Below, piece by piece: positions 46,598 through 57,363 of a DNA stretch of 64,000 nucleotides; position 1 is the stretch's first letter; every line of letters starts with the position of its first letter. The notes beneath the pieces were generated by a model. The model saw only the letters and a program-made list of their open reading frames with translations, was not told where the DNA came from and made no database searches. Made by a program: the position numbers and the translations under genes. Source of the DNA: Petrolisthes cinctipes (Eukaryota > Arthropoda > Malacostraca > Decapoda > Porcellanidae); assembly GCA_033782935.1 (NCBI GenBank), contig JAWQEG010000474.1, forward strand, positions 1,426,001-1,490,000. The letters are read 5' to 3'.

Positions 46598-48414
46598 CGA
46601 TTTTTAGCATGTTTTTAGCCTATATTTTGAAAATATTCTAGCACTGTACAGATTGCTTCTGGGACTCCAAAATATTGAATTTTCGGGTGTTTTGAGCCTG
46701 AATTTGAGATATAAACGGGTACAGAAGATACATGCACATATTGACTTTGGGCACCAAAAATATCGATTTTCAGCATGTTTTGGGCCTGAATTTTGAAAAT
46801 ACTCTAACACGGAGTAGGCATGTACAGATCGCTTCTGGGACCCCAAAATATCGAATTTTCGGGTGTTTAGGGCCAGAATTTGAGATATAAACGGGTACAG
46901 AAGATGCATGCACATATCGACTTTTGGGCACCTAAGAGATCGATTTTCAGTATGTTTTTGGCCTGTATTTTGAAAATACTCTAACACAGAGTTGGCATGT
47001 ACAGATACCTTCTGGGACCTCTAAATATCGAATTTTCGGGTGTTTTGGGACTGAATTTGAGATATCGATTTTTTGGCACCTAAAATGTCGATTTTTAGCA
47101 TGTTTTTAGCCTATATTCTGAAAATATTCTAGCACTGTGTAGGCATGTACAGATTGCTTCTGGGACCCCAAAATATTGAATTTTCGGGTGTTTTGAGCCT
47201 GAATTTGAGATATAAACGGGTACAGAAGATACATGCACATATTGACTTTGGGCATCTAAAATATCGATTTTCAGCATGTTTTGGGCCTGGATTTTGAAAA
47301 TACTCTAACACTGAGTAGGCATGTACAGATTGCTTCTGGGACCCCAAAATATTGAATTTTCGGGTGTTTTGAGCCTGAATTTGAGATATAAACGGGTACT
47401 GAAGATGCATGCACATATCGACTTTTGTGCACCTAAAAGATCGATTTTCAGTATGTTTTGAGCATGTATTTTGAAAATACTCTAACACGGAGTAGGCATG
47501 TACAGATCGCTTCTGGGACCCCTAAATAACGAATGTTCGGGTGTTTTGGGACTGAATTTGAGATATCGACTTTTTGGCACCTAAAAGATCGATTTTTAGC
47601 ATGTTTTTAGCCTATATTTTGAAAATATTCTGGCACTGAGTAGGCATGTACAGATTGCTTCTGGGACCCCAAAATATTGAATTTTCGGGTGTTTTGAGCC
47701 TGAATTTGAGATATAAACGGGTACAGAAGATACATGCACATATTGACTTTGGGCATCTAAAATATCGATTTTCAGCATGTTTTGGGCCTGTATTTTGAAA
47801 ATACTCTAACACTGAGTAGGCATGTACAGATTGCTTCTGGGACCCCAAAATAATGAATTTTCGGGTGTTTTGAGCCTGAATTTGAGATATAAACGGGTAC
47901 TGAAGATGCATGCACATATCGACTTTTGTGCACCTAAAAGATCGATTTTTAGTATGTTTTGAGCATGTATTTAGAAAATACTCTAACACGGAGTAGGCAT
48001 GTACAGATCGCTTCTGGGACCCCAAAATATCGAATTTTCGGGTGTTTTGGGACTGAATTGGAGATATCGACTTTTTGGCACCAAAAAGATCGATTTTTAG
48101 CATGTTTTTAGCCTATATTTTGAAAATATTCTAGCACTGAGTAGGCATGTACAGATTGCTTCTGGGACCCCAAAATGTTGAATTTTCGGGTGTTTTGAGC
48201 CTGAATTTGAGATATAAACGGGTACAGAAGATATATGCGCATACTGACTTTGGGCACCAAAAATATCGATTTTCAGCATGTTTTGGGCCTGAATTTTGAA
48301 AATAATCTAACACGGTGTAGGCATGTACAGATACCTTCTGGGACCTCGAAATATCGAATTTTCGGGTGTTTTGGGACTGAATTTGAGATATCGATTTTTT
48401 GGCACCTAAAATGT
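46598..48414. repeat. Copy of 38,634-40,460 (offset 7,954 bp)
   Basis: Units start at 46,598 (491, A with 10-bp deletion), 47,089, 47,590 and 48,091 (324). They carry the same rare markers as 38,634-40,460. The first A is shortened by 10 bp (gcactgtacag), so the two copies come into constant register only after it. Confidence 0.88.
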
Positions 48415-49268
48415 CGATTTTTAGCATGTTTTTAGCCTATATTTTGAAAATATTCTAGCACTGTGTAGGCATGTACAGATTGCTTCTGGGACCCCAAAAT
48501 ATTGAATTTTCGGGTGTTTTGAGCCTGAATTTGAGATATAAACGGGTACAGAAGATACATGCACATATTGACTTTGGGCATCTAAAATATCGATTTTCAA
48601 CATGTTTTGGGCCTGTATTTTGAAAATACTCTAACACTGAGTAGGCATGTACAGATTGCTTCTGGGACCCCAAAATGTTGAATTTTCGGGTGTTTTGAGC
48701 CTGAATTTGAGATATAAACGGGTACTGAAGATGCATGCACATATCGACTTTTGTGCACCTAAAAGATCGATTTTCAGTATGTTTTGAGCATGTATTTTGA
48801 AAATACTCTAACACGGAGTAGGCATGTACAGATTGCTTCTGGGACCCCAAAATATTGAATTTTCGGGTGTTTTGAGCCTGAATTTGAGATATAAACGGGT
48901 ACAGAAGATACATGCACATATTGACTTTGGGCACAAAAAATATCGATTTTCATCATGTTTTGGGACTGAATTTTGAAAATACTCTAACACGGAGTAGGCA
49001 TGTACAGATCGCTTCTGGGACCCCAAAATATCGAATTTTCGGGTGTTTAGGGCCAGAATTTGAGATATAAACGGGTACAGGAGATGCATGCACATATCGA
49101 CTTTTGTGCACCTAAAGGATCGATTTTCAGTATGTTTTTGGCCTGTATTTTGAAAATACTCTAACACGGAGTAGGCATGTACAGATTCCTTCTGAGACCT
49201 CTAAATATCGAATTTTCGGGTGTTTTGTGACTGAATTTGAGATATCGATTTTTTGGCACCTAAAATGT
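48415..49268. repeat. 854-bp pentamer
   Basis: Monomers start at 48,415 (A1), 48,591 (B1), 48,768 (C1/A chimera ending gcacaaaaaatat), 48,944 (B2, catcatg) and 49,121 (C2, gattccttctgagacc). Its left part matches 40,461 onward and its right part matches the pentamer at 41,465. This single structure may represent the arrangement before the 1,180-bp duplication. Confidence 0.84.
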
Positions 49269-50409
49269 CGATTTTTACCATGTTTTTTAGCCTATATTTT
49301 GAAAATATTCTAGCACTGTGTAGGCATGTACAGATTGCTTCTGGGACCCCAAAATATTGAATTTTCGGGTGTTTTGAGCCTGAATTTAAGATATAAACGG
49401 GTACTAAAGATGCATGCACATATCGACTTTTGTGCACCTAAAAGATCGATTTTCAGTATGTTTTGAGCATGTATTTTGAAAATACTCTAACACGGAGTAG
49501 GCATGTACAGATCGCTTCTGGGACCCCTAAATAACGAATGTTCGGGTGTTTTGGGACTGAATTTGAGATATCGACTTTTTGGCACCTAAAAGATCGATTT
49601 TTAGCATGTTTTTAGCCTATATTTTGAAATTATTCTAGCACTGAGTAGGCATGTACAGATTGCTTCTGGGACCCCAAAATATTGAATTTTCGGGTGTTTT
49701 GAGCCTGAATTTGAGATATAAACGGGTACAGAAGATACATGCACATATTGACTTTGGGCATCTAAAATATCGATTTTCAACATGTTTTGGGCCTGTATTT
49801 TGAAAATACTCTAACACTGAGTAGGCATGTATCGATTGCTTCTGGGACCCCAAAATAATGAATTTTCGGGTGTTTTGAGCCTGAATTTGAGATATAAACG
49901 GGTACTGAAGATGCATGCACATATCGACTTTTGTGCACTTAAAAGATCGATTTTCAGTATGTTTTGAGCATGTATTTTGAAAATACTCTAACACGGAGTA
50001 GGCATGTACAGATCGCTTCTGGGACCCCTAAATATCGAATTTTCGGGTGTTTTGGGACTGAATTTGAGATATCGACTTTTTGGCACCTAAAAGATCGATT
50101 TTTAGCATGTTTTTAGCATATATTTTGAAAATATTCTAGCACTGTACAGATTGCTTCTGGGACTTAAAAATATTGAATTTTCGGGTGTTTTGAGCCTGAA
50201 TTTAAGATATAAACGGGTACAGAAGATACATGCACATATTAACTTTGGGCACCAAAAATATCGATTTTCAGCATGTTTTGGGCCTGAATTTTGAAAATAA
50301 TCTAACACGGTGTAGGCATGTACAGATACCTTCTGGGACCTCGAAATATCGAATTTTCGGGTGTTTTGGGACTGAATTTGAGATATTGATTTTTTGGCAC
50401 CTAAAATGT
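49269..50409. repeat. Copy of 42,319-43,459 (offset 6,950 bp)
   Basis: Units are 326 (49,269), 501 (49,595) and 314 bp (50,096). The gtatcgattgc, gtgcacttaaaag, tttttagcatatatt and gggacttaaaaat variants are all shared. Confidence 0.88.
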
Positions 50410-51087
50410 CGATTTTTAGCATGTTTTTAGCCTATATTTTGAAAATATTCTAGCACTGTGTAGGCATGTACAGATTGCTTCTGGGACCCCAAAATATTGA
50501 ATTTTCGGGTGTTTTGAGCCTGAATTTGAGATATAAACGGGTACAGAAGATACATGCACATATTGACTTTGGGCATCTAAAATATCGATTTTCAGCATGT
50601 TTTGGGCCTGTATTTTGAAAATACTCTAACACTGAGTAGGCATGTACAGATTGCTTCTGGGACCCCAAAATATTGAATTTTCGGGTGTTTTGAGCCTGAA
50701 TTTGAGATATAAACGGGTACTGAAGATGCATGCACATATCGACTTTTGTGCACCTAAAAGATCGATTTTCAGTATGTTTTGAGCATGTATTTTGAAAATA
50801 CTCTAACACGGAGTAGGCATGTACAGATCGCTTCTGGGAACCCTAAATATCGAATTTTCGGGTGTTTTGGGACTGAATTTGAGATATAAACGGGTACAGA
50901 AGATGCATGCACATATCGACTTTTGGGCACCTAAAAGATCGATTTTCAGTATGTTTTTGGCCTGTATTTTGAAAATACTCTAACACGGAGTAGGCAAGTA
51001 CAGATACCTTCTGGGACCTCTAAATATCGAATTTTCGGGTGTTTTGTGACTGAATTTGAGATATCGGTTTTTTGGCACCTAAAATGT
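50410..51087. repeat. 678-bp tetramer with a second C1/B2 chimera
   Basis: Monomers start at 50,410 (A1), 50,586 (B1), 50,763 (C1 start running into B2 after gagatat) and 50,940 (C2 with gtaggcaagtac, tatcggtttttt). Compared with 43,460-44,460 it is what remains after loss of 323 bp between a C1 and the following B2. The allele gggaaccctaaat in the chimera ties it to 43,884. Confidence 0.87.
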
Positions 51088-51413
51088 CTATTTTTAGCAT
51101 GTTTTTTAGCCTATATTTTGAAAATATTCTAGCACCGTGTAGGCATGTACAGATTGCTTCTGGGACCCCAAAATATTGAATTTTCGGGTGTTTTAAGCCT
51201 GAATTTGAGATATAAACGGGTACTGAAGATGCATGCACATATCGACTTTTGTGCACCTAAAAGATCGATTTTCAGTATGTTTTGAGCATGTATTTTGAAA
51301 ATACTCTAACACTGAGTAGGCATGTACAGATCGCTTCTGGGACCCCTAAATATCGAATTTTCGGGTGTTTTGGGACTGAATTTGAGATATCGACTTTTTG
51401 GCACCTAAAAGAT
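51088..51413. repeat. 326-bp dimer
   Basis: An A/B1 chimera (gcaccgtg, gttttaagcctg, opening with ctattttt) plus a C1. It matches 44,461 at an offset of 6,627 bp and 55,298 at 4,210 bp. Confidence 0.87.
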
Positions 51414-51826
51414 CGATTTTTAGCATGTTTTTAGCCTATATTTTGAAAATATTCTAGCACTGAGTAGGCATGTACAGATTGTTTCTGGGACCCCAAAATA
51501 TTGAATTTTTGGGTGTTTTGAGCCTGAATTTGAGATATAAACGGGTACAGAAGATACATGCACATATTGACTTTGGGCACCAAAAATATCGATTTTCAGC
51601 ATGTTTTGGGCCTGAATTTTGAAAATACTCTAACACGGAGTAGGCATGTACAGATCGCTTCTGGGACCCCAAAATATCGATTTTTAGCATGTTTTTTAGC
51701 CTATATTTTGAAAATATTCTAGCACTGTGTAGGCATGTACAGATCGCTTCTGGGACCCCTAAATATCGAATTTTCGGGTGTTTTGGGACTGAATTTGAGA
51801 TATCGACTTTTTGGCACCTAAAAGAT
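51414..51826. repeat. 413-bp unit containing an 88-bp half-monomer
   Basis: A2 (51,414-51,589, with gattgtttctg and gaatttttggg) is followed by only the h2 half of B (51,590-51,677), then by a 149-bp monomer (51,678-51,826) that opens with cgatttttagcatgttttttagcc and ends as C1. The junction is at aaaatatcga, where the two halves of the monomer are similar. The unit equals 501 minus 88 bp. Confidence 0.88.
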
Positions 51827-53153
51827 CGATTTTTAGCATGTTTTTAGCCTATATTTTGAAAATATTCTAGCACTGAGTAGGCATGTACAGATTGCTTCTG
51901 GGACCCCAAAATATTGAATTTTCGGGTGTTTTGAGCCTGAATTTGAGATATAAACGGGTACAGACGATACATGCACATATTGACTTTGGGTACCAAAAAT
52001 ATCGATTTTCAGCATGTTTTGGGCCTGAATTTTGAAAATACTCTAACACGGAGTAGGCATGTACAGATCGCTTCTGGGACCCCAAAATATCGAATTTTCG
52101 GGTGTTTAGGGCCAGAATTTGAGATATAAACGGGTACAGAAGATGCATGCACATATCGACTTTTGGGCACCTAAAAGATCGATTTTCAGTATGTTTTTGG
52201 CCTGTATTTTGAAAACACTCTAACACGGAGTAAGCATGTACAGATACCTTCTGGGACCTCTAAATATCGAATTTTCGGGTGTTTTGGGACTGAATTTGAG
52301 ATATCGATTTTTTGACACCTAAAATGTCGATTTTTAGCATGTTTTTAGCCTATATTTTGAAAATATTCTAGCACTGTGTAGGCATGTACAGATTGCTTCT
52401 GGGACCCCAAAATATTGAATTTTCGGGTGTTTTGAGCCTGAATTTGAGATATAAACGGGTACAGAAGATACATGCACATATTGACTTTGGGCATCTAAAA
52501 TCTCGATTTTCAGCATGTTTTGAGCATGTATTTTGAAAATACTCTAACACGGAGTAGGCATGGACAGATCGCTTCTGGGACCCCTAAATATCGAATTTTC
52601 GGGTGTTTTGGGACTGAATTTGAGATATTGACTTTTTGGCACCTAAAAGATCGATTTTTAGCATGTTTTTAGCCTATATTTTGAAAATATTCTAGCACTG
52701 AGTAGGCATGTACAGATTGCTTGTGGGACCCAAAAATATTGAATTTTCGGGTGTTTTTGAGCCTGAATTTGAGATATAAACGGGTACAGAAAATACATGC
52801 ACATATTGACTTTGGGCGCCAAAAATATCGATTTTCAGCATGTTTTGGGCCTGAATTTTGAAAATAATCTAACACGGAGAAGGCATGTACAGATCGCTTC
52901 TGGGACCCCAAAATATCGAATTTTCGGGTGTTTAGGGCCAGAATTTGAGATATAAACATGTACAGAAGATGCATGCACATATTGACTTTTGGGCACCTAA
53001 AGGATCGATTTTCAGTATGTTTTTGGCCTGTATTTTGAAAATACTCTATCACGGAGTAGGCATGTACAGATTCCTTCTGAGATCTCTAAATATCGAATTT
53101 TCGGGTGTTTTGTGACTGAATTTGAGATATCGATTTTTTTGCACCTAAAATGT
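51827..53153. repeat. Y trimer, 324-bp dimer and 502-bp trimer
   Basis: Units start at 51,827 (gtacagacgatac, gaaaacactc, gagtaagcatg), 52,328 (A1 with aaaatctcg joined to C1 with gcatggacag) and 52,652 (five-T run gtgtttttgagcc; gggcgcc; aggatcg). The first two recur at 56,037 and 56,538. Confidence 0.86.
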
Positions 53154-53972
53154 CGATTTTTAGCATGTTTTTTAGCCTATATTTTGAAAATATTCTAGCA
53201 CTGTGTAGGCATGTACAGATTGCTTCTGGGACCCCAAAATATTGAATTTTCGGGTGTTTTGAGCCTGAATTTAAGATATAAACGGGTACTAAAGATGCAT
53301 GCACATATCGACTTTTGTGCACCTAAAAGATCGATTTTCAGTATGTTTTGAGCATGTATTTTGAAAATACTCTAACACGGAGTAGGCATGTACAGATCGC
53401 TTCTGGAACCCCTAAATAACGAATGTTCGGGTGTTTTGGGACTGAATTTGAGATATCGACTTTTTGGCACCTAAAAGATCGATTTTTAGCATGTTTTTAG
53501 CCTATATTTTGAAAATATTCTAGCACTGAGTACAGATTGCTTCTGGGACCCCAAAATATTGAATTTTCGGGTGTTTTGAGCCTGAATTTGAGATATAAAC
53601 GGGTACAGAAGATAAATGCACATATTGACTTTGGGCATCTAAAATATCGATTTTCAACATGTTTTGGGCCTGTATTTTGAAAATACTCTAACACTGAGTA
53701 GGCATGTATCGATTGCTTCTGGGACCCCAAAATAATGAATTTTCGGGTGTTTTGAGCCTGAATTTGAGATATAAACGGGTACTGAAGATGCATGCACATA
53801 TCGACTTTTGTGCACCTAAAAGATCGATTTTCAGTATGTTTTGAGCATGTATTTTGAAAATACTCTAACACGGAGTAGGCATGTACAGATCGCTTCTGGG
53901 ACCCCTAAATATCGAATTTTCGGGTGTTTTGGGACTGAATTTGAGATATCGACTTTTTGGCACCTAAAATAT
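53154..53972. repeat. 326-bp dimer and 493-bp trimer
   Basis: The dimer has the tactaaagatg and aataacgaatg alleles of the 41,139/42,319/49,269 group. The trimer at 53,480 has the 8-bp deletion in A, together with agataaatgcac and gtatcgattgc. Confidence 0.86.
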
Positions 53973-54296
53973 CGATTTTTAGCATGTTTTTAGCCTATAT
54001 TTTGAAAATATTCTAGCACTGAGTAGGCATGTACAGATTGCTTCTGGGACCCCAAAATATTGAATTTTCGGGTGTTTTGAGCCTGAATTTGAGATATAAA
54101 CGGGTACAGAAGATACATGCACATACTGACTTTGGGCACCAAAAATATCGATTTTCAGCATGTTTTGGGCCTGAATTTTGAAAATAATCTAACACGGTGT
54201 AGGCATGTACAGATACCTTCTGGGACCTCGAAATATCGAATTTTCGGGTGTTTTGGGACTGAATTTGAGATATTGATTTTTTGGCACCTAAAATGT
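53973..54296. repeat. 324-bp A2-C2 dimer
   Basis: A2 is full length and C2 starts at 54,149 with taatctaacacggtg. It is the full-length relative of the 314-bp dimers at 43,146 and 50,096. Confidence 0.87.
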
Positions 54297-55297
54297 CGAT
54301 TTTTAGCATGTTTTTAGCCTATATTTTGAAAATATTCTAGCACTGTGTAGGCATGTACAGATTGCTTCTGGGACCCCAAAATATTGAATTTTCGGGTGTT
54401 TTGAGCCTGAATTTGAGATATAAACGGGTACAGAAGATACATGCACATATTGACTTTGGGCATCTAAAATATCGATTTTCAGCATGTTTTGGGCCTGTAT
54501 TTTGAAAATACTCTAACACTGAGTAGGCATGTACAGATTGCTTCTGGGACCCCAAAATATTGAATTTTCGGGTGTTTTGAGCCTGAATTTGAGATATAAA
54601 CGGGTACTGAAGATGCATGCACATATCGACTTTTGTGCACCTAAAAGATCGATTTTCAGTATGTTTTGAGCATGTATTTTGAAAATACTCTAACACGGAG
54701 TAGGCATGTACAGATCGCTTCTGGGAACCCTAAATATCGAATTTTCGGGTGTTTTGCGACTGAATTTGAGATATCGACTTTTTGGCATCTAAAAGATCGA
54801 TTTTTAGCATGTTTTTAGCCTATATTTTGAAAATATTCTAGCACTGAGTAGGCATGTACAGATTGCTTCTGGGACCCCAAAATATTGAATTTTCGGATGT
54901 TTTGAGCCTGAATTTGAGATATAAACGGGTACAGAAGATACATGCACATATTGACTTTGGGCACCAAAATATCGATTTTCAGCATGTTTTGGGCCTGAAT
55001 TTTGAAAATACTCTAACACGGAGTAGGCATGTACAGATCGCTTCTGGGACCCCAAAATATCGAATTTTCGGGTGTTTAGGGCCAGAATTTGAGATATAAA
55101 CGGGTACAGAAGATGCATGCACATATCGACTTTTGGGCACCTAAAAGATCGATTTTCAGTATGTTTTTGGCCTGTATTTTGAAAATACTCTAACACGGAG
55201 TAGGCAAGTACAGATACCTTCTGGGACCTCTAAATATCGAATTTTCGGGTGTTTTGTGACTGAATTTGAGATATCGATTTTTTGGCACCTAAAATGT
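54297..55297. repeat. Copy of 43,460-44,460 (offset 10,837 bp)
   Basis: The 501-bp and 500-bp trimers share the single-base deletion in gcaccaaaatatcg, cggatgttttgag and gtaggcaagtac. The copy differs by gttttgcgactg near 54,755. Confidence 0.88.
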
Positions 55298-57363
55298 CGA
55301 TTTTTAGCATGTTTTTTAGCCTATATTTTGAAAATATTCTAGCACCGTGTAGGCATGTACAGATTGCTTCTGGGACCCCAAAATATTGAATTTTCGGGTG
55401 TTTTAAGCCTGAATTTGAGATATAAACGGGTACTGAAGATGCATGCACATATCGACTTTTGTGCACCTAAAAGATCGATTTTCAGTATGTTTTGAGCATG
55501 TATTTTGAAAATACTCTAACACTGAGTAGGCATGTACAGATCGCTTCTGGGACCCCTAAATATCGAATTTTCGGGTGTTTTGGGACTGAATTTGAGATAT
55601 CGACTTTTTGGCACCTAAAAGATCGATTTTTAGCATGTTTTTAGCCTATATTTTGAAAATATTCTAGCACTGAGTAGGCATGTACAGATTGTTTCTGGGA
55701 CCCCAAAATATTGAATTTTTGGGTGTTTTGAGCCTGAATTTGAGATATAAACGGGTACAGACGATACATGCACATATTGACTTTGGGCAACAAAAATATC
55801 GATTTTCAGCATGTTTTGGGCCTGAATTTTGAAAATACTCTAACACGGAGTAGGCATGTACAGATCGCTTCTGGGACCCCAAAATATCGATTTTTAGCAT
55901 GTTTTTTAGCCTATATTTTGAAAATATTCTAGCACTGTGTAGGCATGTACAGATCGCTTCTGGGACCCCTAAATATCGAATTTTCGGGTGTTTTGGGACT
56001 GAATTTGAGATATCGACTTTTTGGCACCTAAAAGATCGAATTTTAGCATGTTTTTAGCCTATATTTTGAAAATATTCTAGCACTGAGTAGGCATGTACAG
56101 ATTGCTTCTGGGACCCCAAAATATTGAATTTTCGGGTGTTTTGAGCCTGAATTTGAGATATAAACGGGTACAGACGATACATGCACATATTGACTTTGGG
56201 CACCAAAAATATCGATTTTCAGCATGTTTTGGGCCTGAATTTTGAAAATACTCTAACACGGAGTAGGCATGTACAGATCGCTTCTGGGACCCCAAAATAT
56301 CGAATTTTCGGGTGTTTAGGGCCAGAATTTGAGATATAAACGGGTACAGAAGATGCATGCACATATCGACTTTTGGGCACCTAAAAGATCGATTTTCAGT
56401 ATGTTTTTGGCCTGTATTTTGAAAACACTCTAACACGGAGTAAGCATGTACAGATACCTTCTGGGACCTCTAAATATCGAATTTTCGGGTGTTTTGGGAC
56501 TGAATTTGAGATATCGATTTTTTGACACCTAAAATGTCGATTTTTAGCATGTTTTTAGCCTATATTTTGAAAATATTCTAGCACTGTGTAGGCATGTACA
56601 GATTGCTTCTGGGACCCCAAAATATTGAATTTTCGGGTGTTTTGAGCCTGAATTTGAGATATAAACGGGTACAGAAGATACATGCACATATTGACTTTGG
56701 GCATCTAAAATCTCGATTTTCAGCATGTTTTGAGCATGTATTTTGAAAATACTCTAACACGGAGTAGGCATGGACAGATCGCTTCTGGGACCCCTAAATA
56801 TCGAATTTTCGGGTGTTTTGGGACTGAATTTGAGATATTGACTTTTTGGCACCTAAAAGATCGATTTTTAGAATGTTTTTAGCCTATATTTTGAAAATAT
56901 TCTAGCACTGAGTAGGCATGTACAGATTGCTTCTGGGACCCCAAAATATTGAATTTTCGGGTGTTTTTGAGCCTGAATTTGAGATATAAACGGGTACAGA
57001 AGATACATGCACATATTGACTTTGGGCACCAAAAATATCGATTTTCAGCATGTTTTGGGCCTGAATTTTGAAAATACTCTAACACGGAGTAGGCATGTAC
57101 AGATCGCTTCTGGGACCCCAAAATATCGAATTTTCGGGTGTTTAGGGCCAGAATTTGAGATATAAACGGGTACTGAAGATGCATGCACATATCGACTTTT
57201 GGGCACCTAAAAGATCGATTTTCAGTATGTTTTTGGCCTGTATTTTGAAAATACTCTAACACGGAGTAGGCATGTACAGATACCTTATGGGACCTCTAAA
57301 TATCGAATTTTCGGGTGTTTTGGGACTGAATTTGAGATATAGATTTTTTGACACCTAAAATGT
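55298..57363. repeat. Copy of 51,088-53,153 (offset 4,210 bp)
   Basis: Units start at 55,298 (326), 55,624 (413), 56,037 (501), 56,538 (324) and 56,862 (502). The order and lengths of 51,088, 51,414, 51,827, 52,328 and 52,652 are repeated, including the half-monomer unit. Small differences include gggcaacaaaaat (55,787) and aagatcgaatttt (56,034). After 56,862 the copy keeps its length but loses several of the 52,652 variants. Confidence 0.87.
55624..56036. repeat. Second 413-bp unit with an 88-bp half-monomer
   Basis: A2 is 55,624-55,799, the half-monomer 55,800-55,887 and the h2(A)/C1 chimera 55,888-56,036. The junction aaaatatcga-tttttagcatg is identical to that near 51,678, so the event happened once and was then duplicated. 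Confidence 0.88.

Larger units (their letters stand above)
38634..57363. repeat. Middle domain: irregular, more diverged part of the array
   Basis: Unit length varies strongly here: 314, 316, 324, 326, 413, 491, 493, 500, 501, 502, 678 and 854 bp. Region-specific variants appear, such as a six-T run in catgttttttagcc, aataacgaatgttcggg in C, ggtactaaagatg in A/B chimeras and taatctaacacggtg in C2. These variants are shared between copies 4 to 11 kb apart, so the irregular blocks were themselves duplicated. The left-domain marker aaacgtttacag is absent. Confidence 0.8.
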
